Shown here: piece by piece, positions 47,258 through 62,352 of the stretch
Layout: each line of letters opens with the position of its first letter
Numbering within the stretch: the first letter of the stretch is position 1
NCBI RefSeq assembly: GCF_035083965.1
Contig: NC_089724.1
Span: 3,024,001 to 3,088,000 of the forward strand
DNA length: 64,000 bases
Reading direction: 5' to 3'
Source of the DNA: Branchiostoma lanceolatum
Taxonomy: Eukaryota > Chordata > Leptocardii > Amphioxiformes > Branchiostomatidae
Program-made: the position numbers and the translations under genes
Notes under the pieces: generated by a model
What the model was told of the DNA's origin: nothing
The model's database searches: none
What the model saw: the letters and a program-made list of their open reading frames with translations, nothing else

Positions 47258-48000
47258 AGTCGGTAGAAACGTCTAAGTGAATTTAAAGGCCTTCTTTATA
47301 AGACTGGACCTCCCATATCATTGACATCAACCAGGGGAAGAGCATCTCGGTCTTTACCGACCCTCAAGATATTAGCACCGCCCGTGCGTTCCGTATCGAT
47401 GATAAATTCTACTGAAGTTGGTACTACGTGAGAACCTTACATAAGAGCCTTCTTTGTAAGATTTAAAAAAAAAATGTTACTTGCAGTGTTATTCACAAGT
47501 TCTAAAAGATAGATGCAACTGAAATTGTTTTATGATGCACAAAATACAAGAAAACAATTTCATTACCGTCTGTGCGTTCAGTATCAACGATAAATTCTGC
47601 TGAAGCCCATACAGAAAACTTATTTAAAACTAAAAGTAAGTAAACTCGAAGGCCTTTTTATAAGATTTTCAGCATGAGAAATTAGTTTACTCAGTCCTAA
47701 TAGATTCAGGTCCCCACATGACTCATTAAAATGGTATTTCTTTGAAGTGTTTTAAAAGTAGTACCAATGATAAATTCTTCAGCTGAAGTCAATATCAAAA
47801 ACTTCTAGTGTAAAGACATTCTTTATAGAACTTTAGGCAGGAGATTTAAATATATTTTTAGAAATGTCCCTTAGATTGTCACCAAGTTCTACATTTTAAA
47901 AGGAAAATGCAACTGAAATTGTTTTATGGTGCTCAAAATACAACAAAACTATATCAGCACTGCCCTTGATTTTAGTATCGATGATAAGCTTAGATTGTCT
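47258..48000 (+). repeat. Decaying tandem copies of the 3' end of the last MB21D2-like exon
   Basis: The coding end around ATAAATTCTACTGAAGT recurs with TGA-like positions at 47413, about 47601 and about 47784 and a last trace near 47955. The first copy (from 47303) is about 90 percent like the exon, including GACTGGACCTCCCATATCAT; later ones shrink to the last 20-40 bases. Units also share GGCCTTCTTTATAAGA. They lie downstream of the true stop, in the 3' UTR. Confidence 0.8.
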
Positions 48001-51000
48001 TCAAGTTCTACATTTTCAAAGGAAAATGGGCACAGTCCTTTGGATGGGACATAAGACTTTAAAATGGTTTTATGCTGACCAGAATACAACACCCTAGAAG
48101 GCTTAGCTTTATCAAAAAAGGTTGATATACATGTAACCAAATCTGATCTGTGTCACTTTCACAACTTGATGCACCCCATCTGACTCAAAAAGAGTTAAAT
48201 GATCAGAACCCAGTTTCCAAAAAGTCTTCTTCAAACAACAGGGTCATTGAGTGTGAAAGTCGTCATCTCACAAGTAGGGCATGTAAAGGAGCTGGAAATG
48301 TGAATGGCCACCAAGGATGCACAGTGTCACATGCAATCATGCATAAATGACTTTTACCTTTGGCCTCAACCACTATGCTGGATTGGATTGATATAGACAA
48401 GAACTTTCCAGTCTAATCTAAATGTTATTGCCTCCAATACTTGGGTGTAAGAAGTCACTCACGGCTAGTATTTTGATAAAGCTTAATGGAAGCCAGAGAA
48501 CAACTCTTAGGGCCAGGGTTCAAGTATGAAGTTTACTGTCAGTTTGATACCTTTGTGAGTAACATTGATGATATTGTTGTTACATATAAAAGGTGGCCAG
48601 CACATTAGAATTCTTACAGACATCTTTTTTTTTAGTTTCAGCATTCAGAGGTTCCACATCGATGCAGTTTTGGCATTAAGAATCGAGAAGTGTCTGAAAT
48701 CTGAAAAAACATCCAGGGCCAAAAACTTTTTAAAATCTGTAACCTTATACTTCATAGTGCTGGCTATCTCTTTTCTACTGCTGTACTTAATAGAACATGT
48801 AGGTGTACTTAATATCATGTTCAGTATGTATTTGGTTCATCATTCGTTATACCAGGTGTAGTTTTTATGATGGATTGTAGCTTATCTTATCGTGTTGTTG
48901 TTACAGTTTCATGATGTCAGGGTTTCTAGAATAGCGGATATCTTGTACAATTGTGTCTATATTTGTATAACGTTGTAAAATTTCTTCGTCACCATTGTAT
49001 GATATCCCACTGTAGGTGTTTTTATGTTCAGGTAGTGTCTAATATTTGGAATACTTAAGTACCTATTACGTTTGTTGTAACTGTAGTAAGTTTTGATATG
49101 TTAGAGACGTACGTCCTTCTACTGTTATCATTATTCTGCACATAAGAAAGGAGATATTGTGTCCTGGTAATTCAACATACTAAGTACACTAACATTCCCT
49201 GCTAGAAAACAGCGGAAGCCTTACAGCAAGAATCCTCTTTCTCCTGAAGAGTTACAGTGAAGTGAAGCAATCCGTGCTGGGCTCTACTATTTAACCTACT
49301 AGTAAGACAGGTTAACAAGAAAATTTTTTGTAGAAGCCATATCCCTGGATAATTAACTTTGACATGTTTGTCTGGGACATATTAAGATAGTAAGGCATGA
49401 AAAGATATGTACATGTAACGAAGTACACCAAGTATATTGACTTCATCTCCCAAACTTTTAAAATGGTAAATCCGGGACTGAATGCTAGAATAATGTACAC
49501 CCTTGCCTTATAAAAGTTATATACTTAGGATGTCAGCAATCTACTAGTACTACTAACCATTGCGACAGGAAATAGCAAGCCTCGTAGCAGGGTTCTTAGG
49601 GACTGTTTTGATAATGTCGATATGACGTGTCTTCTGATGCCTGCCGTTTTCAATGAAATATTGTTGGAGAAAATGGTAACAATCAGAGAACAGTGCATAA
49701 TCAGCATGAAAAAGGACAGTGTCTAAACACGGCCCAAGGAGCCTGATGCTGAGGCTACAAAATACAGCATATTTTATGATAGTGTTATAAGGGACCGTCC
49801 GTGCCTTTGCTATCAATCTGCACTATATAAACTTGTAGACTTTTTCTACATGAATCTCTCTATTCAGAAGAATTACATGTACCACAAATTGGAGTATATC
49901 TCTTATCCTCAGTGTTAGACTAAACAGCAACAATTCAGTAGGATTTAAACATGTCATTGTGCCTTACATGGGAACTGTTTCAAAGTCTACAAGTAGTATA
50001 ATCCATTTGTCAATGAAGATTAGACATGCAGGTAATGTATAAGATACACAGTATAACGGTTACTCGAGCAACTGGATGAAATTTGGAAAAAGTCAGATGT
50101 TTCAGGCAGCAAGTTTTTGGTTCAATTCATGTTGAACGACAGATCCTTAAGCCACGGACATGACTGATGAAATGTAGTGAATGCTAGTCTGTTTACATAC
50201 AAATCCATCCAGTTGCTTGAGTAACTTTCATATTGTGTGTAATGTTACTCTGTATACAACATTCCACTACAATTATGACCGTCTTAAAGTTAGATTTCGT
50301 AGGGCGAAATGTCAGAACGACAGGCATGTACTATGGAATATAGTCCAACATGGGAGCAAGCTGACATGTATACATTTTGGTGGGGTAAAGTCTACTAATT
50401 CAGAACAAAATCATTTACTGCTAAAAAGGGCTTACTGTATCATGACTTTACAAACATTACTGCTAAGTTATAATATACTGGTAAGGGGATCAAATGTTCT
50501 GAAATTTGAGTCTTTCAACCCATCAGTTTTTTTGTTTCTTTTTAATTTTTATTTTGTTCTGGTGTTTTAGAATGTTGTTAATAAGACACTATTGTTATGT
50601 GGATGTTGGATATTGTATGTATGTATTGGGTTTTCAAATAAACATTGTCTTTAAGTTGACTTTCAAGATTGTGAAACTGGTAGTCATTATGTAGTCTTGC
50701 CAGCAGTCAGCTTTAGTCTTTACTAGTGGTCTCAAGACCACTGTCCATGACTGGTTACCAGCCTACTATGCCTGGTCTCCAGGCTGCATTACTCGTTTAG
50801 CTTTCCACACGGGCCGGTTCAATATTGTGGTTGTTGGATTTATGTTTTATGATAAAAGGAAATGCTGGAAACCAAAGTGACAGAATTGCACTTATTCTGA
50901 TACAATACTTTTTTCTGTACCTCACTTGACATGTGACGAGTTGACCTACATTTTTATAAGGTAACCTTTCCACTGATGGCATACAACTGAAAAGTTGTAC

Positions 51001-51360
51001 TGATTGACCGACCAGCAACCAAAATTGGATTTGTGTGACTATTACATACTCAAAATCTTCATTTCTTTAATGCCCACGGTCTTTATGACGACCATTCTGG
51101 CATGCTGGGAAAGTTGTGTCTTTCCCAAGGGCACAAGATCGGTAACACGACAGGATTCGAACCTGGGACCACTTGGTTCTGAGCCAAATACACGACCCAA
51201 CATTTAAATGACAAAACGTAGAGATAGCTTCATCTGCAAAATTTGTTGAGAAATATGTCAAATCTTTTGTCACTCAGCAGTCACAGCCTCTAGTAGTAAG
51301 GGGGTCCTACTCTACATCTACGAGAAAACAACATTCCAAGAAAGGAGACCACACAGTATC
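48001..51360. other. Region between MB21D2-like and RPL27A genes
   Basis: AT-rich sequence without a recognisable gene. It may include a long MB21D2-like 3' UTR; an AATAAA at about 50637 is one candidate end. A reverse tRNA-SINE head lies at 51100-51200 (CGAACCTGGGACCACTTGGT). Confidence 0.5.
51100..51200 (-). repeat. tRNA-derived SINE, reverse orientation
   Basis: Read on the minus strand it has box-B-like GGTTCGAATCC and the GGGCTTGGGAAAG-type body seen in the other copies. It lies about 200 bases beyond the RPL27A 3' end. Confidence 0.65.
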
Positions 51361-51378
51361 AGACAGGATGTGTGTTTC

Positions 51379-51384
51379 TTTAAT
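51379..51384 (-). terminator. Polyadenylation signal ATTAAA for RPL27A
   Basis: On the minus strand ATTAAA lies 25 bases after the RPL27A stop codon, followed by GTGT-type sequence on the coding strand side. Ribosomal protein genes usually have very short 3' UTRs, which this would give. No AATAAA is closer. Confidence 0.55.
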
Positions 51385-51408
51385 GTGGAATTTACTCGGA
51401 TAAAGACT

Positions 51409-54386
<2,978 letters not shown>

Positions 54387-54759
54387 TTTGGAAGCTTGAC
54401 CAAAAAGGCTGATTTTAGCTCACTGCGCAGGGTTCTGCGCCTCTCGTGCCAACATCTCGCGAGAACGCCCTTATAGATTAGTTCATTAAAAGATAGGGAT
54501 GTGATTTTACAACTTCGATCAAAATAAGAATTTATAGAATTTTAGGTACGTAATTTCACTAACTGAACACCAATTACCTCTGTTATGATTACTAGATTGT
54601 AAAATATTAAAAGATTGAACCTACTAGAGCCTTTTCTGGTAAAACATAATTTTTCCATCTTGGTACAAACCTTTTTGTAGCGGGAAGAATAGCAAGATGG
54701 CGGAGTGAGTTTGGAAGGTTTTTGTGTTTGTACATATTTGACCGAATTTTAGTGTTAAA
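54387..54759. promoter_or_regulatory. Divergent promoter of RPL27A and the TIF1-like gene
   Basis: The two start codons are 373 bases apart and face away from each other. CCTTTTTG tracts lie near both presumed start sites (54400-54408 on the minus strand and about 54670-54677 on the plus strand). AAGATGGCGG at 54695-54704 fits the YY1 consensus often found just downstream of transcription starts. No TATA box is evident. Confidence 0.6.
54697..54708 (+). promoter_or_regulatory. Minimal upstream ORF (MAE-stop)
   Basis: ATGGCGGAGTGA encodes Met-Ala-Glu then stop, 51 bases before the main start, which also begins ATGGCGGAG. If transcription begins upstream of it, the short frame could lower translation of the main frame. 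It also overlaps the YY1-like site. Confidence 0.45.
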
Positions 54760-54985
54760 ATGGCGGAGAATCCCCAGCAGCAGCCTTCAACCTCACAGGA
54801 ACCTCACAAGGAACCGCGGGAGGCTGAACCAAGGCCGGTGCCGTCCCTCTTACTGAGCTGTGCGGTCTGTAAGTCGGAGGCTTGTCAGGAGCCCAAACTG
54901 TTCCCCTGTCTCCACACCGCCTGTAGGTCCTGTATACTCGCCAACAGCAATGTCGCCGGTCCTGGAGCCCACGGCGGCATTCAGG
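54760..54985 (+). CDS. TIF1/TRIM-like RING finger protein, first exon (partial)
   Basis: Starts ATG at 54760 in a good context and ends before GTGAGT in phase 1. After a Pro/Glu/Ser-rich tail it shows the first half of a RING: LLSCAVCKSEACQEPKLF, PCLHTACRSC. This matches the CxxC, CxH, CxxC order of TRIM24/TRIM33-type RING domains, in which a long insert separates the next CPVC pair; here that pair must lie in a later exon. I found no such exon before the window ends. Expected to be an E3 ubiquitin ligase or chromatin-linked TRIM, but subfamily is uncertain. Confidence 0.75.
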
Positions 54986-55064
54986 GTGAGTTTTACACGT
55001 TTAACATCACGTTCATAGCTGTAGCACGTGTAGGTGTGTCGGTATGCACGGAGTGTGTATTCTA

Positions 55065-56272
55065 CAGGGTTGAACAAGTTTTCAAAAATTCACTTGCCCT
55101 ATCGGGCAAGTAGAAAAAAAATCTACTTGCCCGAACCAACTTTTGACTTGCCCGAAATCTAAATGACATTTTTTCTTTGCATCTTTGCTTGCGGTAATGA
55201 ATTCTGTTATTTTTCAGTAAAAACGTCTTGTTAAGCATGTAATTATAGCAAAAAAGTTTTAACTACAAGACCAAGCTGTGTGGATGTCATGACCGTATTT
55301 ACGGGAAATGACAAAAACTTGAACAAGAAGCATGATATTACAACGTATCTTCTTTCACTAAACCACGCCAATTTCATTTGTTGCTTCTCAGATTTTTCAG
55401 AATAAAATCAGAGCGATACGGAAAAAAATTTTGGCAAAAAGTCTAAGGTAAAGACACAGGCTTATTTAACATAACAACATTCAAGTTTTCAGCAAATGTT
55501 GTGTATCGATCATTCCTTAGATCCAGTACTACAATATTCCTGTGTTCACTGAGGGCTATTATTATTCTCCCATTTCTTTAGTAAACAGAAGAAAAAATCA
55601 GGTATTTGTCATATGATGGAAAAGTTGCATTTAGAGTGTTGTGGATCTAATATAACTAAACATGGTTCTTATGATATGGCCAGTTTTGAATCATTGTCGT
55701 GAAATTTTTATTTTCTAGATAACATTAGTCAATATCAATCCACACATGTACATCAAACAACACCTTCAAATGATTTTTTGCAGTATTAACATTTAGAAGT
55801 TGAACAGAAATTTAGAATATCCTGAATATACACTCAATCAGTTAAAATGTTGTGGGAACCCTCAGAGTGTGTCATATCCACAATGAAAGAAGGAAAATGC
55901 TACATTGAGAGAGTGCTCACAGGGATATCATGTTTCAAAGGATTTGATGTTGCAAAGTTTCATGCCAGCAGGTCTACGAACTGAGAGAGCCATGGGTGTT
56001 TGTTTACATGTACCATGTGAGCCAAATTGTCCTGTTTTGGGTTGAATTCATAATCTTTTGGAATATTTTGAGAGAAATGTAGTTTCTAATGATAAGATAC
56101 ATTGTGGTGTGGTGTTTTTGTGATCCTTTCACTGGAATAAAGTTTGTTTTGAAACAGACTGCATGAAAAAATCTTACTTGCCCAATCGGGCAAGTGGGGG
56201 AGGATATCCACTTGCCCGAAGAGCACTTTCACTTGCCCTGGGCAATCGGGCAACCATACTTGTTCAACCCTG
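55065..56272. mobile_element. 1.2-kb TIR element with TTGCCCGAT-rich ends
   Basis: Starts CAGGGTTGAACAAGTTTT and ends ACTTGTTCAACCCTG; TTCTA flanks both sides (55060-55064 and 56273-56277). Subterminal zones repeat CTTGCCCGA and TCGGGCAAGT in both orientations. The interior is AT-rich with no long frame. Likely a non-autonomous hAT-like element given CAGGG ends and 5-bp duplication; the superfamily is inference. Confidence 0.75.
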
Positions 56273-56384
56273 TTCTACTATAATCTGTGCCAGTCGCTAC
56301 GTGATCAGAAAGATCACACCTATGATTAACGTTGTTTGTTATGTAAAAACGCTAATTATCTACTCGTAAACATACGTCGTTGTT

Positions 56385-56670
56385 GTTGATGTCCTTGTTT
56401 AATGTCTATCATTCCGCTAAACATGGTCTCAACTTAGGTACTGTCCCTGCTTGGTGGTTATTGTTAAAGATAACAACAGTCTTCACATTATGTACAAATG
56501 AGGTCTTGCAAGTCACCAAGAGTTAAATACCTAGAGAGACAATTAACTGAACCAAGTGTAACCCACTTACCCAGCACCAACTTGCTAGACGTGGCCTCTT
56601 GGTGCCGTTGTCTCTTGGTGGCACCAAGAGACCACGTCTAGCAATATGATAGACGTTAAACAAGGACAAC
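56385..56670. mobile_element. MITE with a strong central hairpin
   Basis: Outer ends TGTCCTTGTTTAATGTCTAT and the near inverse ATAGACGTTAAACAAGGACA. Inside, GCTAGACGTGGCCTCTTGGT and its inverse form a hairpin at about 56580-56645. Noncoding. Confidence 0.65.
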
Positions 56671-57244
56671 AAGGTCAATGATATTAATATATTACTAGTG
56701 TCCTGTCCTGTTATTTCCTACACAAAATGAAATTGGACCCTGGCAGCCGCGAGCATGGCCTTACAGGCCTCCACTGTCGGGGTGTTCCACTCTTTAATCG
56801 TGCATGGAAAAAAGGAAAATCTATAGCAGTCAGTATGTGCTGGGACGAGCTGATATGTGAGATTATGGCAACCACTGGTAGTGTGGGTGGGTGTGTGGTA
56901 CAACAACAACAAAAACAGTTTCATGGTAATACTACTAGTACATGATTCCTCACTGAAAAGTTCTGCCAGAAAATCTGTCTTTGACTTCGGTGTTAAGATC
57001 TTCTCTCAAAAGGGGGTTCTGGCCATGTTGTACAAATACAAATACAAATGGGTTACACTCTGAGTTCAATGGTTCAGGCTGAGGCCATTGTTGTTCTAGA
57101 CATTTCTAAGTCTGGATGTTTTGCCATCAAGTCATATATTCCCTGACGTGTTCAGTTAAAATGAATGCAAACAGAAGAATATAGCTGTGCCTCTAACTTA
57201 GTCTAAGGATGGCAAGGTAGTCTTTTACAGTAACTGAGGGTTTG

Positions 57245-57400
57245 TGACTTAATAACAGAATCTAAATTAAATGTTCTGGGTTCGAATCCCTAGCCCTGGT
57301 AGGCCCCAATATTGTGCCCATGGGAAAGGTGCTTGAGTTAACCCCTATTTTCTCACTCTACTCAGGTGAAAATGAGTCTATAGTTTAAGATGAGTAAAAA
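57245..57400 (+). repeat. tRNA-derived SINE fragment
   Basis: Box-B-like GGTTCGAATCC followed by TTGTGCCCATGGGAAAGGTG and a tail CACTCTACTCAGGTG, parallel to the copy at 6672-7028. Confidence 0.6.
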
Positions 57401-57584
57401 ATTTGTAAACTAGCTTTGGCTCGGGATTTCCTCTTGGATGGGACTTAAACTAAGCTTGAGGTACCCTGTTTGAGGAGAGCCACACATCAAGCATGTTAAA
57501 GAACCCATCACACTTATCAAAAAGAGAAGGGGTCCAGCCCAGTACTGTGAGTGGATAAAACCTTAAACTATAGTCGGCTGGCAC

Positions 57585-58060
57585 AATAATTAGGTACAGG
57601 TCCAAAATACCTATACGCCCCTACCTCAATTGAGGTCATGCATTGAACCCAAATACCGCAAGCACTGCTGTACCAGTGCTGAAATGGTACTAATTAGTTC
57701 AAGCCTGGCTGGGATAAAAGGTCAGGGGATGCCACTTAATGTTTGACAGAAGATGAATTACCATGAAATAACTGTGTCATTGCACTGAAGACTTTATACT
57801 ATCTTTCAGCACAGATTGACAGAGTCAAATTTTCATCTTTGTTTAACTTTACCTCAAAGCTGACTGGGGACGAGGGTGGTTATGTGGTAGTGATGATAGA
57901 TGCCGTCTACACAGAAATGTAGCACAATTTAACATTTTGAAAATCAACCTTTATTTGAACAAATAGCTTCAAGTACAGGTGTCATCTGTACCTAAACCTG
58001 TGTACCTGTACTTGTACTAAGTTGTAGGCTTTACTTAAAATTTGTTTAATTACACAGCTC
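57585..58060. mobile_element. Second copy of the GTACAGGT inverted-repeat element
   Basis: Begins AATTAGGTACAGGTCC and ends with GTGTACCTGTACTTGTACTA and TTTGTTTAATTACACAGCTC. The interior parallels 36895-37080. Confidence 0.5.
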
Positions 58061-58788
58061 TATCTCACTCACTCACTCACTCATCCTGCTTGTGTTAATT
58101 ACATAACTTGTACATGTACAAGACGACATGTACAAACCTGTTGTGTCACGCCTGAAGGCAGGTGACCAGTTATGCAGAATAAACAAACAAATGAAGGCAC
58201 TGTTGTTCTAAGGTTTTCCTGAGGTACCGTTTTGATTTTTCGCCATCAAATTACATTTCCTGACATGGTGTTCAGTTTTAAAGGATCTGGAATCATACGA
58301 ATGTAAATAGAAGAATGCAGGTCATGCTACACGGTGTTCTCACCAGGATTTTTCACAGCTAAGGCGCATCTTTGCGCAGCGCTATAGGTGTGAGGATGAG
58401 AGCTGCAGGCAGGAATATTGTAGGGGGGTCTGGCCCGTCTGGGGCATCCTCCCCCTGGAAATTTTGAACTTTAAAACTCTCAAAGACACTATTTCCTGCA
58501 TTTTGAGGGCTAAAGTTTTTTACCTTTCCATCAAAACAACAGAAAATCCCCCCTACGCTGGCACAGTGTAGGGCTTCAACCAGTGTAGGGGCCAAAATCA
58601 CATCATGGGGGATCCAAATCACAGCGTAGGGGCCCCCTACGCTCAAATGCCCTGGTGAGAACCCTGCTACATGGTGTAGGCAGCAACTCCCCCCACCCCC
58701 GCTTGCCTGCAAAGGTTGGGTGTGACACCTGATTAAGGACAGTAAGGTGGTTATACCGGTTGGACATACAGAGGCACACAAACAACAT

Positions 58789-58963
58789 ACTGTAAATGCA
58801 ATTAAGTTTGTATGGTTTTAATTTCGCGGCAGTGCTATAGTCACTCACTTACTGCTACAGTATTGGACACAAATGTTTGCGGTGGTTTTAAGTTTGCGGT
58901 GAAACGATCACCGTGAAAACCGCGAACATAAAACCACCGCAAACATTTCTGCATTTACAGTAT
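58789..58963. mobile_element. MITE with ACTGTAAATGCA ends, copy 2
   Basis: Left end ATACTGTAAATGCA; right end TGCATTTACAGTAT. Inner arms AATGTTTGCGGTGGTTTTA and TAAAACCACCGCAAACATT are near-perfect inverses. Confidence 0.75.
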
Positions 58964-60122
58964 ACAGAGCACACAAACAACACATGTACTGTATATCTAA
59001 TTATCTGACTGTGAATCAGTGACAACCGTGGATAGATTTTTGCTGAAGAACCTGAGTAGGAACCTGCTCTTTAGGGCACAAAAGTATTCAAGGTATTTCT
59101 GGAAATTCTTCGTTCCCATATATCAATTATCTTCATAGCTATAGCCATACTATCTTTGAATTTTGATAGATTAAGTATCATTTTGTTCTTGAGGACTGTG
59201 ACCTTGGGAGGACTAGTCTAGAGGCCGTTGACATTTAAACCCTTGGGAAAGGACACAAAGGGCTTAACCTCAATGGCCTCTAGTCCTCAATATGCAAAAT
59301 TGTATTTCTTCACTTACATGTAACAGGTAAAGATGAGACAGTAGTTCTTCTTCTTTTAATCTTCTTATTTCATTTTGAGACCACCAGCATCAACGTGCTG
59401 AAGATTTTGTACCCAATACGGGATACTATGTATACCAACTGTAAGGTTTCATCCGCTCACCCCTACTCTTTGCGATAAGTGTGGTGGGTTCTTTTATGTG
59501 CTCTAGTTGTGGCTCTCCCCTCAAACACGGGACCTCCATTTAACGTGCTATCCATGGGATCATGATGTCCCTAACTGAAGCTAGGTAACTCATTTTCAGA
59601 TTTTTTATTTAACCGAAACTGCGAATTTTAGGCCCCGCGAATCTAAAGAGACTCTACTGGTACTTCCAGTCAGTAGTAAGTAGTAATTAAGTCTTATGTA
59701 AGGCTTTAATTAGGGGAGGGGTACAGTATGTACTTTTCTATCTAAGTTATTCTAACCCAGCAATGACACATGCCACATTTCTGTATGCTACATTTATTTA
59801 TTTTTCAAAACAGGGCAGTTCATTGACTTCAGTAGAATGATAAAACAGAATGTTTTTCTTATCACAAAAACTCAGCTATCTACAGAATACCTTATAAGGC
59901 TCTAGTTTACCATGAAATCTCATTCGAAGACCCTGGTGAACACAGAATTGTCCTTCACGAGACTGAATCATTTATGTCACATAATCTTAGCTCCTGGAAT
60001 GCCAAATTTTTACAAAAATCAGGCTAAGATCCTCGAGCCTGTGACATTTCATGTTGGATTACATGTATGTTGGGGTGCTTTGAATCTCAAAGGAGCCTGG
60101 TGGCTTCTGTCGGTACTGCAGC

Positions 60123-60330
60123 TCAGGGTTCCTCATCTGGTCCGGGGAAGGTGCATGGTTTGAGCGGGTCGTTGGAGTCGACCATCTCCGTCTCGCAGCT
60201 CTCGTTAACCAGCATCAGGCAGTGGTCGGGTACGGTGTACAGGCCAGGGCTGGAGTTAACACAGAACAAGAACTTTACGCACACACATGCACACACACAT
60301 ATACACATACACACACACACTCACACACAT

Positions 60331-60373
<43 letters not shown>

Positions 60374-62352
60374 AACCAGCATCAGGTAGGGCTGCAGTTA
60401 AAGGGGCATATTGTGACATGAGCATAAAACAAAATTCTTTGTTTTTGATTATTTTTCTACATCATTAGTTGAATCTACCTTATTACACTGCACAGCAATA
60501 TTCATCACGTATGGATGCGACTTTGTAATATCGTGCGGACGTCTTAAAAATATATATGTATACGCAATCCCCACCACCACTTGACTTGTCCGCCGCTTAT
60601 TTGCATATTAACTTGCGGGACGCAAGTTAACATGTAAATGAACCAGATTTTACACGTTTTGCGTTTTTCGTCGTTTATTAATGGTGGAAATGTGACAAAA
60701 TGACGGGAATATGTTGGAAATAAGTAACAAATAAGTTACAAATGTGAATCTTAGTGTCTTAATCTTCAAATTCTTAATATCTGTAGTTTTTGCCCACCAG
60801 ATTCTACAATATGCCCCTTTAACATGGACGGAAAACAGAAACATTATTCTATATCAGAAGTGGCATATTCCAGTCCCTCTGGCAGAACATATATGGAAAC
60901 TGCAATGATTATGTGCAGTAGCACACACGTGTACATCCACACTCTTTTTAGCTGACTAGGAAGTTTGTTAAATGTTGTATAGTGTTGAACATTGGAGGAA
61001 TACTGGCACATAACAGCATACCCGGCACAGAAGAGCCCGTCATCGCTACAGGAGCACTCCTCGCACCCCACCGTCCTCCAGCCACTGCCGATCATCATCT
61101 TGATGCCCTCCCACTCGCAGTACGGCATGTCGATCACACGGGACTTGCCTCTAGGGCCGAACCTGCGAGAACAACGTGGTACATGTATATCAGAGCCCAA
61201 AATTTAGATTTGGGAATAGATGCACTGATACACTACCTAACTAAAAAAAATTAGGTTAAAGTTAAAGTTAAAGTCCTCCCCGCACCAGACGGTGCATAAG
61301 GCGGTGCCCATCTCTGTTTCGGTAGCCCTGGGCCACACAACTTTATCACTACAGCGGGGGGCTAGTCCACTGGCAGTAGTGTGTGTTTAACTACCATACT
61401 CTTTCCCAAATGCTGAGTGCAAAGCAGAGAAAGCAGTATGTACCATTTTTAGAGTCTTTGGTATGACCCGGCCGGGGTTCGAACTCACGACCTGTCGTAT
61501 GCAAGGCGAACACTCTATCCACTAGGCCCTTGCACCGGTTCACAATTAGGTGCACAGAAAGAATTTTGGGCGCACAACATCAAATTAAATAGAATGTTAC
61601 TTTTGTTAGCAAAACATATTCACAATCCCTACTGCCTCTCTAAAGAACTTCAGTCTGAATTTCTGCAGCTGACTTGAAAATCTTAAAACAAGTAATTTAT
61701 TGAGGTGCAACAAAGGTTATAGTGCTTTTTCTGACACTTACATTTCAAGAACATTCTGTAAGTGTACTACATGTAGTACAATTATAGTACCTTTCCTCAA
61801 TAGCCTACAAAATTATCTAGGTGCACTGGTACACCTACAGTGAAAATTAGGTGCACAGCTCCAATATGCACCCATTATTTCGAGCCCTGTGTATACTAGT
61901 GTATATACACAATGTAGTTCCAATAGCACGAAAGCTTGAAGCGCCAGATCTATTGGTGGACTACATGTACAAAAGCCTTCATTTTCTAAAATCTGTCCTG
62001 AAAAACATACAAAACACTGTATATCAAATACAATCCTGACTGCTACATCTTTATTATCATACATGTAATACATTTTTTTTTGCAATGACTGCCTGACATT
62101 CCTTACCAAATTTTCAAAGGAACAACATTGCTCAAGTCAATATGAAGTTCTGAGCTGTTTTTTTTCCTAATAACCTTAAGTTGCAGTGTACCTCAGAGGT
62201 AGGTCAACTTTCAATAGGAAACAATGGTATATGAACATGTACAGCAGCACCTACGTCTTAGTCTCACTCTTCAGTTGTGAGGAGTATGCACTTCCCTCAG
62301 TCAGCCGCCAGGTGGCGCACATGAGCAGTGCAAGCGCGATGAAACACCTCAT
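60123..62352 (-). CDS. Beta-microseminoprotein-like secreted protein, about 131 aa
   Basis: Minus-strand exons: 62352-62268 (signal peptide, MRCFIALALLM), a probable 43-nt linking exon 62149-62107, then 61162-61022 and 60249-60123. The two 3' exons read through MPYCEWEGIKM, SGWRTVGCEECSCSDDGLFC and YTVPDHCLMLV to DSNDPLKPCTF and a stop. The Cys spacing (C..W.T..C..C.C....C....C....C......C) is that of beta-microseminoprotein (PSP94) family proteins, small secreted proteins of uncertain function. The first and second large exons do not join in phase directly; the 43-nt piece restores phase exactly but has a purine-rich acceptor and lacks the family's first Cys, so it is tentative. The gene lies on the opposite strand, downstream of the TIF1-like exon. 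Confidence 0.7.
60276..60372 (+). repeat. CA microsatellite
   Basis: About 95 bp of CACA with ATGCACA and TATACACA interruptions, beginning 27 bases into the intron upstream of the last microseminoprotein exon. A second copy of GTTAACCAGCATCAGG, a piece of that exon, follows directly at 60371, another exon-fragment duplication. Confidence 0.85.
61195..61890. mobile_element. GTGCAC-rich TIR family copy 5, split by a SINE
   Basis: Left part near 61195-61255 (AGAGCCCAAAATTTAGATTT), right part 61545-61890 ending TATTTCGAGCCCTG. GGTGCAC words and AAAGAATTTTGGGCGCAC match copies 1-4. The intervening 61262-61545 is a reverse tRNA-derived SINE with box-B-like GGTTCGAACTC on its own strand (GGGGTTCGAACTCACGACCT as read here). 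Confidence 0.65.

Larger units (their letters stand above)
54986..60122 (+). other. Presumed first intron of the TIF1-like gene
   Basis: Holds the TIR element 55065-56272, a MITE at 56385-56670, a forward SINE at about 57245-57400, the GTACAGGT element at 57585-58060 and a MITE at 58789-58963. A GGGGG-rich patch at 58425-58700 and a CACTTATCG-type repeat at 59430-59525 are also present. No exon recognised. Confidence 0.6.

Noticed and set aside
61480..61545. Possible tRNA gene on the minus strand
   Set aside because: tRNA-like boxes only, embedded in a SINE inserted in another repeat; no intact acceptor stem.
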